Positions 25,556 through 34,403 of a stretch of 42,154 nucleotides of DNA are shown piece by piece (within the stretch, counting starts at the first letter, position 1; each line of letters opens with the position of its first letter). The stretch is taken from assembly GCF_019396405.1 (NCBI RefSeq), contig NZ_JAHKRL010000373.1, positions 1-42,154 of the forward strand. Reading direction: 5' to 3'. This stretch comes from Nonomuraea rhizosphaerae. Its GTDB lineage: Bacteria > Actinomycetota > Actinomycetes > Streptosporangiales > Streptosporangiaceae. A program made the position numbers and the translations under genes. The notes under the pieces are model-generated. The model was given only the letters and a program-made list of their open reading frames with translations, was not told the origin of the DNA and ran no database searches.

Positions 25556-25774
25556 CTACTTACGACCCGAAGAACGGTCGTCGTCCTCGGCGCCGTACTC
25601 GTCGGCATAATCCGCGTAGCGATCAGCCAACTCGTCGCCGGGGTCGTCGTCGTTGTCGTTGGGGTCTCCGACCCCGAGTTCATCGCGAAGACGATCAAGA
25701 TCCGTGCCACCGCTGTTGTACTTCAGCTGGCGAGCAACCTTGACCTGCTTGGCCTTTGCTCGGCCGCGCCCCAT
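25556..25774 (-). CDS. DUF3073 small acidic-tailed protein
   Basis: This 72-residue protein starts MGRGRAKAKQVKVARQLKY, the hallmark of DUF3073. A basic N-terminal third is followed by TDLDRLRDELG and a very acidic tail (DPNDNDDDPGDE...AEDDD). It is conserved across actinobacteria, usually next to purM, and has no known function; the basic/acidic split suggests nucleic-acid or protein binding, which is inference. Start ATG 25774 follows GAGGGGG; an in-frame upstream start would add 19 residues without a better ribosome site. Confidence 0.9.
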   Translation of the reverse strand: MGRGRAKAKQVKVARQLKYNSGGTDLDRLRDELGVGDPNDNDDDPGDELADRYADYADEYGAEDDDRSSGRK

Positions 25775-25926
25775 TGGCTCGACCCCCTCGTGTGGGGTCG
25801 TCCCCGACCCCTCGTCGCTAACGCACCACACACTGACGCCGCCTGACTTTGGGCGTCAGCCTATTCGTTCGCCTATTACCGTACCTGTTTTGTGCCCAGC
25901 TCGGTACGCCGTATGGGCGTGGGGAG

Positions 25927-27006
<1,080 letters not shown>

Positions 27007-27257
27007 GGTAGTGACTCCCTGTCCGGTCCGCCGCGCCTTTGCGGCGGAGATCACCTGTCAGCGTATTGACGTCCCGGTCGCCGCGCACGCGGACGAGGTC
27101 ACGTGTGGGCGACGACACAGCGAATCCGGTCGGTTCGCGGCCGTCACCGTTCTTCTGCCCGTTGCGTGGCCGGGATCACGTGACGCCGAGCGGAAGAAGG
27201 ACATCCGGCATGAGCCACAACGGTGCAAGCAGGTTGTCTTCATGACACGATGCCTCC

Positions 27258-28121
27258 GTGCTGCCCTATGCCGCTTACCTCCGGGTCTACGAGCCGCTGA
27301 CCGCGTTCGGCGAGTCCGAGCGCAAGGTCTGGGCCGAGTACGCAGAGTCACGTGACCGCCCTCGGCGCGCCAACGCGCTCAACGCCGAGCACGACGAGGC
27401 CATCAGGCGGCTGCTCGGCACGCCTCCGCACCCGGCACCCGCCCAGGAGAGCCCCAACGCCTATCTGCGGCGCGTTGAGGACCGGTTGTACGTGTGCCCG
27501 TGGCAGACCCGGCTGCGGTCGTGGCTGGCGTTCTCAAGGCTCCGTGGCGGCACTCCCGTGAAGCTGATGGACCGGCTCGTCCCGAAGGCCATCGCCGAGC
27601 AGACGAGCGACGACTTCGACAAGTACAAGCGCGGCGGCGACTCCTCCGCCCTTCGCACGCACATCCGCACGACGGCGTGGCACGTGCCGCCGGCGTGGTT
27701 CGTGCCGTTCGACGGCAACGAGCGCTGGCTGGTGCTCGGCTCCTCCACCCCGGGCCAGGACGTGACCACCGCCACGGGGCGCAACCTCATCTACGTCACC
27801 TCGATGGCGCAGGCCAGGAGGCGTTCGGCCCGCGCCATGGGGGTGCTGCGCAAGCACCTGGGCGACGTGTCGGCCAACTTCGACGTCGAGGACGTGGCCC
27901 GCTGGCTGGAGGAGTTCCACCCGCACTCGCTGGTGGAGCTCGACTACGGCGGCCTGGTGCACCTCATGGACGACGACGCGTTGCAGGCCGACCAGTCCGT
28001 CGCGGAGCTCTCCGCCGCCCTCACGGGCCTGGACACGGGTCAAGAAGAGCTTGCCTACGCCATGTACCAGAGGGTGATCCTGCGCTGGAAGTCAATGCAA
28101 CTCCTGGAATCATCCAACTGA
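27258..28121 (+). CDS. Conserved protein of unknown function upstream of bldC
   Basis: This 287-residue soluble protein has no signal peptide or membrane segment and no motif I can assign. It is Arg/Trp-rich with charged helices (RVYEPLTAFGESERKVWAEY near the start), a central WHVPPAWFVPFDGNERWLVLG block and a helical C-terminus. I recall a gene of this kind between vdh and bldC in Streptomyces (SCO4090), so it is probably conserved and not strain-specific. Start GTG 27258 has no SD; CACGAT lies 6 nt upstream and may be the -10 of a leaderless transcript. Divergent from vdh. Confidence 0.78.
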   Translation: MLPYAAYLRVYEPLTAFGESERKVWAEYAESRDRPRRANALNAEHDEAIRRLLGTPPHPAPAQESPNAYLRRVEDRLYVCPWQTRLRSWLAFSRLRGGTPVKLMDRLVPKAIAEQTSDDFDKYKRGGDSSALRTHIRTTAWHVPPAWFVPFDGNERWLVLGSSTPGQDVTTATGRNLIYVTSMAQARRRSARAMGVLRKHLGDVSANFDVEDVARWLEEFHPHSLVELDYGGLVHLMDDDALQADQSVAELSAALTGLDTGQEELAYAMYQRVILRWKSMQLLESSN

Positions 28122-28443
28122 GCCCCAATACAACCGTCTGACCTGCATAAGTAGGTCATGACTAGCGGCTGCTGTCTTCTGCGAACTGAGTAGTTTGCCG
28201 TTTTCACTGCGATACCACGAAACGTGTCGCTAGAATCACCGAGCGTGACATCGCCACGTGGGCGGGCAGTTGGGTCAAAGAAGGGCTCGCCAATCGCTCT
28301 GCGTGGCGGTATGGTCACTTCGGGTGATGCCGCATATGGCCCAGAAAAGCCGCACGCTCTGGGCTATAGGGGGACATCCGTGACACGCGCAAAGGGAGTC
28401 ACAGGATCGCTGAGCCGGTCCGCACGGAGGAGAGGCCGCACAA
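28122..28443 (+). other. 322-bp leader/promoter region of bldC
   Basis: No gene seen. It is clearly less G+C-rich than the rest, as expected for a regulated promoter region. It contains a TAGAAT box (28231-28236) with TGCGAT 17 bp upstream, giving an mRNA leader of about 200 nt. A 7-bp hairpin GCCCAGA/TCTGGGC (28339-28364) lies within this leader. A further TATGGT and CTATAG near 28310 and 28365 could be parts of other promoters. Confidence 0.5.
28231..28236 (+). promoter_or_regulatory. Candidate bldC promoter -10 box
   Basis: TAGAAT with TGCGAT at 17-bp spacing upstream. The -10 is near consensus and the -35 is weak. Confidence 0.4.
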
Positions 28444-28647
28444 ATGTCAGCTCGTACACCCGAGGCCGAGCCGCTGCTCACGCCCGCCGAGGTCGCGACC
28501 ATGTTCAGGGTCGACCCCAAGACCGTCACGCGGTGGGCCAAGGCAGGCAAGTTGACGTCGATTCGTACCCTCGGCGGTCACCGTCGTTACCGGGAGACCG
28601 AGGTCAGGGCACTGCTGGCGGGCATTCCGCAGCAGCGCTCGGAGTAG
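28444..28647 (+). CDS. bldC: Developmental regulator BldC (small MerR-like DNA-binding protein)
   Basis: This 67-residue protein is nearly identical, as I remember it, to Streptomyces BldC, which controls entry into aerial growth and sporulation by cooperative head-to-tail binding to direct repeats. It is a lone MerR-type winged helix-turn-helix (LTPAEVATMFRVDPKTVTRWAKAG, then LGGHRRYRE wing) without a dimerisation coiled coil. Start ATG 28444 has GGAGAGG upstream. It has a long leader and is followed by several hairpins. Confidence 0.96.
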   Translation: MSARTPEAEPLLTPAEVATMFRVDPKTVTRWAKAGKLTSIRTLGGHRRYRETEVRALLAGIPQQRSE

Positions 28648-28683
28648 CCGGGGTCGTCACGAACCTCAGGGGGGTTGAACGGT

Positions 28684-28703
28684 GGGCCGTGTCAGGACGG
28701 CCC
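28684..28703 (+). terminator. First hairpin after bldC
   Basis: GGGCCGT/ACGGCCC 7-bp perfect stem with a 6-nt loop, 36 bp after the stop. Confidence 0.6.
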
Positions 28704-28743
28704 GGTCCACCTCGGTGACGACGTCAAGTCGTAAGTGGGGAGT

Positions 28744-28765
28744 TGGCGCCGCCCGCCCGGCGCCA
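28744..28765 (+). terminator. Second hairpin after bldC
   Basis: TGGCGCCG/CGGCGCCA 8-bp perfect stem with a CCCGCC loop, followed by TCCTTCCCTCGTTGT, which is T-rich for this genome. Confidence 0.7.
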
Positions 28766-28778
28766 TCCTTCCCTCGTT

Positions 28779-28853
28779 GTCACGATCGGTAGCGATCAGT
28801 GACGAATGTCGGGGTCACGGTCCGTGACGCTTCAGGACGTCACGATGCGTGAC
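28779..28853. repeat. Three GTCAC...GTGAC dyads between convergent bldC and TetR genes
   Basis: Dyads lie at 28779-28803 (10-bp stem with one bulge), 28814-28828 (GTCACGGTCCGTGAC) and 28839-28853 (GTCACGATGCGTGAC). The last two are the same size and 25 bp apart centre to centre. They may be terminators for the TetR gene on the minus strand or a protein-binding array. Confidence 0.55.
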
Positions 28854-28892
28854 GGCGACGAAGGTACGGTTTTGTGCCCAGCGGGTGAGCGG

Positions 28893-29552
28893 TTACCGCC
28901 CCGCGGTGAGCATGTCGAGCAGGCCGCGCACGTCCTCGTCGTAGCCAGCGGCCACTCCGAGCAGCGCCACCATGTGGTCGACCAGCATCTTCTCCAGCGC
29001 CGGGCGCTCGATGTCACGATGCTCCAGCCAGTCGAGCCCCGCCGTCTCCACGGAGGCGATCCACGACCTGAGCGTCGTGCGCAGCACCGGGCTCGGCCGC
29101 TCGACCCCCATCTGCCGTTGGATTAAACGGAACAGCCGCTGCCGGACGCCCTCCACGATCTCGCCGACGTCGCCCGCCCGGTTGGCGGGGCCGCCGCGCA
29201 GCAGCGCCGCGAACCCGGCCGCGTGCTCCTCGACGAAGTCGAAGTAGCGCCCGAGCCCCAGGGCCAGCTCGTCGATCGGCCGGCCGCCGCCCTGCGGGCG
29301 CAGCCGCGACTCCAGTTGCTCGGCCGCGCTCCTCAGCGCGGCCACGTAGAGCTCCTGCTTGCCGCCGAAGTAGTGGTAGACGAGCGCTCGCGACGCCCCC
29401 GCCGCCGAGGCCACGTCGTCGATCGAGACGTCCTCCGCGTCACGGGTGCTGAAGAGCTCCAACGCCGCCGCCATGAGCTCCTCGCGACGACGGTCCACGC
29501 TGAGCCTGCGCCGCGCCGGTCGTGCCGTCTCGGCTGACTTCCCGGGTGTCAC
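28893..29552 (-). CDS. TetR-family transcriptional regulator
   Basis: This 219-residue regulator has the helix-turn-helix in VSIDDVASAAGASRALVYHYFGGKQELYVAAL, with a ligand domain of the common actinobacterial type. Start choice is uncertain: GTG 29552 has TACTGT 6 nt upstream (leaderless-like), while ATG 29591 would add 13 residues; neither has an SD. No obvious target gene is adjacent except the divergent LacI gene. A GACCGGTC palindrome lies just upstream. Confidence 0.87.
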   Translation of the reverse strand: MTPGKSAETARPARRRLSVDRRREELMAAALELFSTRDAEDVSIDDVASAAGASRALVYHYFGGKQELYVAALRSAAEQLESRLRPQGGGRPIDELALGLGRYFDFVEEHAAGFAALLRGGPANRAGDVGEIVEGVRQRLFRLIQRQMGVERPSPVLRTTLRSWIASVETAGLDWLEHRDIERPALEKMLVDHMVALLGVAAGYDEDVRGLLDMLTAGR

Positions 29553-29597
29553 ATCAGCACAGTATCCGACGGCGTGCCCAATAGCGGACATGTAGCC

Positions 29598-29605
29598 GAC
29601 CGGTC
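29598..29605. promoter_or_regulatory. GACCGGTC palindrome upstream of the TetR gene
   Basis: This 8-bp perfect palindrome (flanks CC/AA not symmetric) lies in the TetR/LacI divergent region, 45 bp from the proposed TetR start. Possible autoregulatory operator. Confidence 0.3.
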
Positions 29606-29698
29606 AATATCAGCCTTCCCTAACCTGAAGCCGTACCCTGCGGCGAACTCGATCGTTTGGTCAGACAGGTGCCCAACTTCGCATCGCGGGGGAGACAC

Positions 29699-30748
29699 AT
29701 GTCAGGACCGCCCGTCAACACTTCAACCATCACCGAGCTCCGAGAGGTAGACGCGGTGCCTCGGCCAAGACCCACCATCCGCAACGTCGCCGAACGAGCC
29801 GGCGTCTCGAAATCGCTGGTGTCGCTCGTACTGCGCGGATCCCCGCACGTGAGCGAGCACCGGCGGCAAGCCGTGCTGCAAGCGGCCCGCGAGCTCGGCT
29901 ACCGCCCCAACGCGGTGGCCCGCAGCCTCGTCGAGGGCCGCACTCACCTGGTCGGCGCGCTCGTAGCCGATCTGCACAACCCGTTCTACGCCGAGTTCCT
30001 CGACGGTCTGCAGGAGAGCCTGCACGGCGACGGACTGCGCATGCTGATCGGCAACAGCCAGTGGGACCCAGCGTTCGAGGACGAAGCCGTGGAGGCGTTC
30101 TTAGAACTCAGGGTCGACGGGCTGGTGCTGCTCGGCATCGCGCCGACCAGCGAGACGCTGATCGAGGCGACCTCCTACACGCCCACGGTCGTCGTAGGGG
30201 AACGTGACATAGAGCTCGAAGGAGTCGACATCGTCGTCGACGACGACCAGCTCGGCGCCCGCCTGGCCATCGACCACCTGGTCGAGCACGGCCACAAGCG
30301 GATCGCGCACATCGAGGGCGCGCGCTCGTCGCGCTGCGAGGGCTACCTCGTGGCGATGCGCAGGCACTCGCTGGCGCCGTACATCATGGTCGAAGCCGCG
30401 GAGTCGACCGAGGAGGACGGCCGTCAGGCCGCCCTCGCCCTGCTCAACCGCGATCCCAGGCCCACGGCGATCTTCGCCGCCAACGACGTGGTGGCGCTCG
30501 GCGTTCTGTCCGCCGCCGCGGAGCTGGGCCTGAAGGTGCCGGAGGACCTGTCGGTGGTCGGCTACGACAACACCCACCTGGCCGCCTCGCACCACATCTC
30601 GCTCACGTCGGTCGACCAGCCCCGCCGCACCATGGGACGGTCGGCGGCGGCACTGCTCAGCGACCGGATCGGAGATCCGGCCAAAGTCGCGCGCCTGCGC
30701 GAGGTGACCCCTGAGCTGATCGTACGACGGAGCACGGGTCCCGCCTAA
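29699..30748 (+). CDS. LacI-family transcriptional regulator
   Basis: This 349-residue protein has the LacI helix-turn-helix at 26-47 (TIRNVAERAGVSKSLVSLVLRG), the hinge helix (RPNAVARSLVEG, 69-80) and a periplasmic-binding-protein-like effector domain (LVGALVADLHNPFYAEFLDGL onward). The effector is probably a sugar or related small molecule. No sugar transporter or catabolic operon is adjacent, so its target is elsewhere or is the divergent TetR region. Start ATG 29699 follows GGGGGAG. A 25-residue N-terminal extension precedes the DNA-binding domain. Confidence 0.92.
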   Translation: MSGPPVNTSTITELREVDAVPRPRPTIRNVAERAGVSKSLVSLVLRGSPHVSEHRRQAVLQAARELGYRPNAVARSLVEGRTHLVGALVADLHNPFYAEFLDGLQESLHGDGLRMLIGNSQWDPAFEDEAVEAFLELRVDGLVLLGIAPTSETLIEATSYTPTVVVGERDIELEGVDIVVDDDQLGARLAIDHLVEHGHKRIAHIEGARSSRCEGYLVAMRRHSLAPYIMVEAAESTEEDGRQAALALLNRDPRPTAIFAANDVVALGVLSAAAELGLKVPEDLSVVGYDNTHLAASHHISLTSVDQPRRTMGRSAAALLSDRIGDPAKVARLREVTPELIVRRSTGPA

Positions 30749-30844
30749 GAGTGGGCCAAAGCTGGGTCAACCCGTGCGGCGGCGGCGCCGCACGGCGGTT
30801 TACTCATGAGGGTCATGCGAACGATCTGATCCGGGGGGACAGTC

Positions 30845-31093
30845 ATGCGTGATCCCGAACTTGTGTCCTGCGCCCAGCGCGCGGCGGCCGAGCTCGAAAG
30901 GGCATGGGCGCACTGGCGCGCGGGCCGAGGCAGGGGCACCGACGTCGGCGCCGAGTCCGTGGCCAGCTACGTCGCCCATTCGCTCGACCATCCGTGGGGC
31001 CGTCCCCGCGTCGTGCTCGGCCTCGACGCCGAGGACGCCCGGGAGCTGGCCGCGCTGCTCGAACGGCAGGAGGTGGGCGAACGCGTCTGGTGA
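30845..31093 (+). CDS. Small conserved actinobacterial protein of unknown function
   Basis: This 82-residue protein starts MRDPELVSCAQRAAAELERAW and ends with VVLGLDAEDARELAALLERQ. The pattern (helix, then SVASYVAHSLDHPWGRPRVV) is one I associate with a small uncharacterised actinobacterial family. Start ATG 30845 is preceded by GGGGGGAC. No signal peptide. The amidase gene follows after 28 bp on the same strand. Confidence 0.75.
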   Translation: MRDPELVSCAQRAAAELERAWAHWRAGRGRGTDVGAESVASYVAHSLDHPWGRPRVVLGLDAEDARELAALLERQEVGERVW

Positions 31094-31108
31094 GGACCGC
31101 TGTTGACG

Positions 31109-31114
31109 TAAGTT
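31109..31114 (+). promoter_or_regulatory. -10-like box before the amidase gene
   Basis: TAAGTT, 7 nt, ATG 31122. Here a GGAGG also lies in the 7-nt spacer, so the gene may be read both from a leaderless transcript and from an upstream transcript using the SD. Confidence 0.35.
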
Positions 31115-31121
31115 GGAGGCC

Positions 31122-31949
31122 ATGCGTGCTCTCCCAGCGTCAGTCCTCGCCGTCTGCGGCCTGATCGCCACCGCGTGCAGCGGCGCCGGCAGCGATGGCG
31201 CCGCCGCAGGTCAGGCGGCCCAGGCCGCCAACGCGGCCACGACGTCCGAACAGGCACCCGTTCCGGCCAAGCCCGAGGCGGCGGCCAAGCCGCTCGACGG
31301 CAAGGTCATCGTGATCGACCCCGGCCACAACGGCGGCAACTACCGCGCGCCCAAGGCCGTCAACCGCAAGGTCAACGTGCTGACCAAGTGGAAGCCGTGC
31401 GACACGACGGGCACGGAGACCAACAACCACTACACCGAGGCGGCCTTCACCTGGGACGTCTCCAACCGGATGCTCAAGATCCTGAAGAGCCGCGGCGCCA
31501 CGGTGAAGCTGACCAGGGCCGACAACGACAGCGTCGGGCCGTGCATCACCCAGCGGGCCGCGATCGGCAACAAGGCCAAGGCCGACGCCGCGATCTCCGT
31601 GCACGCCGACGGCGCCGGCCCGGCCAACCACGGCTTCCACGTCATCATGCCGAAGAAGATCAACGGGCCGGTGGACCCGGTCGTGGGCAAGTCGCGTCAG
31701 CTCGGCGTGGCGGTGCGTGACTCGTTCAGGAAGGGCACCGGGCTGCCCTACTCCACCTACATCGGCAGCAAGGCCCTCGACTACCGCAGCGACCTGGGCG
31801 GACTCAACCTGTCGTCGGTGCCGAAGATCTTCGTCGAGTGCGGCAACATGCGCAACGCGGCCGAGGCGGCCAAGTTCCAGGACCCGAAGTTCCGGCAGCG
31901 GATCGCCCTGGCGCTCGCCAACGGATTGCAGCACTATCTCGAAGCATGA
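31122..31949 (+). CDS. Lipoprotein N-acetylmuramoyl-L-alanine amidase (Amidase_3)
   Basis: This 275-residue cell-wall hydrolase cleaves the bond between MurNAc and the stem peptide. A signal peptide ends at a lipobox-like ATAC with Cys19, so it is probably membrane-anchored outside the cell. An Ala/Pro linker leads to the Amidase_3 domain (about 60-272). Zinc ligands and catalytic residues are visible: His69 (DPGHNGG), Glu106 (NHYTEAAF), His161 (SVHADG) and Glu239 (VECGN). Start ATG 31122 with GGAGG. Its stop overlaps the start of the hexosaminidase gene (ATGA), indicating joint function in peptidoglycan turnover. Confidence 0.93.
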   Translation: MRALPASVLAVCGLIATACSGAGSDGAAAGQAAQAANAATTSEQAPVPAKPEAAAKPLDGKVIVIDPGHNGGNYRAPKAVNRKVNVLTKWKPCDTTGTETNNHYTEAAFTWDVSNRMLKILKSRGATVKLTRADNDSVGPCITQRAAIGNKAKADAAISVHADGAGPANHGFHVIMPKKINGPVDPVVGKSRQLGVAVRDSFRKGTGLPYSTYIGSKALDYRSDLGGLNLSSVPKIFVECGNMRNAAEAAKFQDPKFRQRIALALANGLQHYLEA

Positions 31950-33544
31950 TTCCTCGCTCTGACCTGTTTCGTGATCTTTCCGGTTCCTATGAGCTGACCT
32001 CCGGCGCCACCGTGTCCGGCCCCGCCGACCTGGTCGACGCCGTACGCCTCGCGCTGCCGGTGCTCGACCTGCGCCCCGGCGACTCGGGGGCCGTCGACCT
32101 GAGGCTCGACCCGGCGCTCGGCCCCGAGGCGTACCGGCTGACCGTGGGCTCGCGCGGCGTGGAGATCGCCGCGGGCGGCCGGTCCGGCGCTTTCTACGCG
32201 GGCCAGTCGCTGCACCAGTTGCTGCCGCCCTCCTCCTACCGCTTCTCGGCGGGCACGGCGTGGAACGTGCCGGGGGTGCGGATCGAGGACGCGCCCCGCT
32301 TCTCCTGGCGCGGCCTGCACCTGGACGTGGCCCGGCACTTCTTCCCCAAGCGTGAGGTGCTGCGGCTGCTCGACCTGATGGCCGTGCACAAGCTGAACCG
32401 GCTGCACCTGCACCTGGTGGACGACCAGGGCTGGCGGGTGGAGAGCAGGGCGTACCCGCTGCTGCACGAGATCGCCTCGCACCGCGCGCGTACGGCCACC
32501 AACTTCTCCCGCGACCCCGAGTCCTACGACGAGATCCCGCACGGCGGCTACTACTCGCTGGAGGACCTGGCGGAGATCGGCGCGTACGCGCGGGCCAGGG
32601 CGGTCACCGTCGTGCCGGAGATCGACGTGCCGGGCCACGCGCAGGCGATCCTGACGGCCTACCCGGAGTTCGGCTCGTCCGACGACCGCTGGCAGGTGCT
32701 GGAGCGCTGGGGCATCACCCGGGCGATCCTGTCGCCGAAGCCGCCGACGGTCGAGTTCCTGACGGCGATCTTCGACGAGCTGATCGGCGCGCTCGGCGAG
32801 ACCCCCTACGTCCACATCGGCGGCGACGAGGTGGTGCTCGACCACTGGGCCGAGTCCAAGGAGATCACCGCCTACCGCGACTCGCTGGGCCTGTCGTCGA
32901 ACGGCGAGCTGCAGGCGTGGTTCCTGCGCAGGCTCGCCGACGTGCTGGCCGAGCGGGGCGCGCGGGCGGTGGTGTGGGACGAGGCGTTCGTCAGCGGTGA
33001 GCTGCGGCCCGACACGCTGGTGATGCCGTGGCGCGGCATGGGCGTGGGCCGGCGCGCGGCCGCGGCGGGGCACGACGTGATCGCGACGCCGGTGTTCCCG
33101 CTGTACTTCGACTACGCCGAGTCGGCCTCGGCGGACGAGCCGATGGCGATCGGCGACGCGATCACCGTCGCCGACGTGGCGGCCTTCTCCCCCGTCCCGG
33201 ACGACTGGACGCGGGAGGAGCGGGTGCGGGTCGTCGGCGCCCAGGCGCAGCTCTGGAGCGAGCGCATCCCCGACCCCCGCACGCTCGACTACCGGACGTG
33301 GCCGCGGGCGTGCGCGCTGGCGGAGGTGACGTGGTCGGGCTCGGCGGGCGACGACTTCCCGGCCCGCCTGGACGAGCATCTCGGGCGGCTCGACGCGCTC
33401 GGGGTGGAGTACCGGCCGCTCGACGGGCCGCGGCCGTGGCAGCGGCGCCGGCCGCACCGGCCCGGCAAGGTGCCCGTCTCCGAGGTGATGAAGCGCCTGA
33501 ACGCGATGACCCACGACGCGGAGTCGACCAAGCCGACCGTGTGA
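31946..33544 (+). CDS. Beta-N-acetylhexosaminidase, GH20
   Basis: This 532-residue GH20 enzyme removes terminal GlcNAc/GalNAc from chitin or peptidoglycan fragments. The N-terminal GH20b domain (about 1-120) precedes the barrel, which begins at FSWRGLHLDVARHFF. The catalytic Asp294-Glu295 pair is in HIGGDEV, and the substrate-binding Trp-rich strands (LWSERI) follow. No signal peptide is seen, which fits cytoplasmic processing of imported sugars, or a non-classical route. It is coupled to the amidase gene by a 4-bp overlap, so muropeptide recycling is more likely than chitin use (inference). Confidence 0.92.
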   Translation: MIPRSDLFRDLSGSYELTSGATVSGPADLVDAVRLALPVLDLRPGDSGAVDLRLDPALGPEAYRLTVGSRGVEIAAGGRSGAFYAGQSLHQLLPPSSYRFSAGTAWNVPGVRIEDAPRFSWRGLHLDVARHFFPKREVLRLLDLMAVHKLNRLHLHLVDDQGWRVESRAYPLLHEIASHRARTATNFSRDPESYDEIPHGGYYSLEDLAEIGAYARARAVTVVPEIDVPGHAQAILTAYPEFGSSDDRWQVLERWGITRAILSPKPPTVEFLTAIFDELIGALGETPYVHIGGDEVVLDHWAESKEITAYRDSLGLSSNGELQAWFLRRLADVLAERGARAVVWDEAFVSGELRPDTLVMPWRGMGVGRRAAAAGHDVIATPVFPLYFDYAESASADEPMAIGDAITVADVAAFSPVPDDWTREERVRVVGAQAQLWSERIPDPRTLDYRTWPRACALAEVTWSGSAGDDFPARLDEHLGRLDALGVEYRPLDGPRPWQRRRPHRPGKVPVSEVMKRLNAMTHDAESTKPTV

Positions 33545-33567
33545 CGTGATCGAGCCTCCGGTGTGCC

Positions 33568-34350
33568 TCAGCCCTCCAGCACCATGCCCATGAAGGCCAG
33601 CAGGTCGGCCCGGCGGCGCAGGCGGTTGCGGTACACCGGGGGCCCGCCCAGCCTGATCCGCAGCGCCTCGCGGACGATCGGGTGCCAGCGCTCGTCGTAG
33701 GTCTCCAGCGCGTACCGGGCCGCCGCGGTCTTCGAGGTCACCTCGCCGGCCGCGAGCGTGTGACGCAGGCGGGTGACGCCGAGCGCGCCCCAGGTGGTCA
33801 TGTAGTCGCTCAGCACGGCCACGCCCCAGAGGGACGGCAGCCGCGAGGCGCGCCGCACCCAGGCGGTCCAGTACGTCGCCAGGTTGTGCCGGGTCTGCCC
33901 GGCCAGCTTGTCCCAGTCGGTGTGGACGCCCAGGCCGGCGGCCGACGGCCCGCGCACGGCCACGCCGCCCTGGGCCAGGAGGTGCCAGGTGACCAGGCCG
34001 CGCTCCCCTCGGCTCGACCCGTCCACCTTCCAGTCGTGGGCCGAGGGGCCGGCGGGCGTCTCGTCGGGGTCCTTGCGCAGGTCGTCCCAGGTGACGTACA
34101 CGCCGTCGAAGTTCGGCCTGGCCCCGTTGCGTCGCCGCAGCTCGGCATGGACGGTCCTGAGCGCGGCGACGTCCGGCGGACGGCCGACGACGGCCACGAA
34201 GTCGACGTCGCTCACCGCCGGGTGGTAGTCGCCGAGCGCGATCGAGCCCGACAGGTACAGGCCCTCGATCAGGCCGGGGGCGTGGCGATCGGCCAGTTCG
34301 AGATAGTTCCGGCAGAGACGGGCGGGTATCTCGTGCGGATCGTTCGCCAT
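33568..34350 (-). CDS. Nucleotidyltransferase of the aminoglycoside adenylyltransferase-like family
   Basis: This 260-residue protein has the polymerase-beta-like nucleotidyltransferase motif GS(x)n-DxD: Gly35-Ser36 (LSGSIALGD) and Asp48/Asp50 (SDVDF). The C-terminal half is helical and resembles the AadA-type adenylyltransferase domain. It could modify an aminoglycoside, but many chromosomal homologues have no resistance role. Start ATG 34350 has a TAGGGT box 6 nt upstream. It is divergent from the epoxide hydrolase gene. Confidence 0.82.
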   Translation of the reverse strand: MANDPHEIPARLCRNYLELADRHAPGLIEGLYLSGSIALGDYHPAVSDVDFVAVVGRPPDVAALRTVHAELRRRNGARPNFDGVYVTWDDLRKDPDETPAGPSAHDWKVDGSSRGERGLVTWHLLAQGGVAVRGPSAAGLGVHTDWDKLAGQTRHNLATYWTAWVRRASRLPSLWGVAVLSDYMTTWGALGVTRLRHTLAAGEVTSKTAAARYALETYDERWHPIVREALRIRLGGPPVYRNRLRRRADLLAFMGMVLEG

Positions 34351-34403
34351 CCGGGCACCCTAGCAACGGCATGGCTTCGCCCCGGCGGGAAAGGTCATCA
34401 GAG

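Noticed and set aside
28224-28718. Plus-strand 164-codon frame across the bldC leader and gene
   Set aside because: It runs in another frame through bldC, whose own frame is near-identical to known BldC; no ribosome site.
33568-34350. Acquired aminoglycoside-resistance gene
   Set aside because: The fold is right, but there is no mobile element, integron site or change in base composition, and chromosomal homologues without a resistance role are common.
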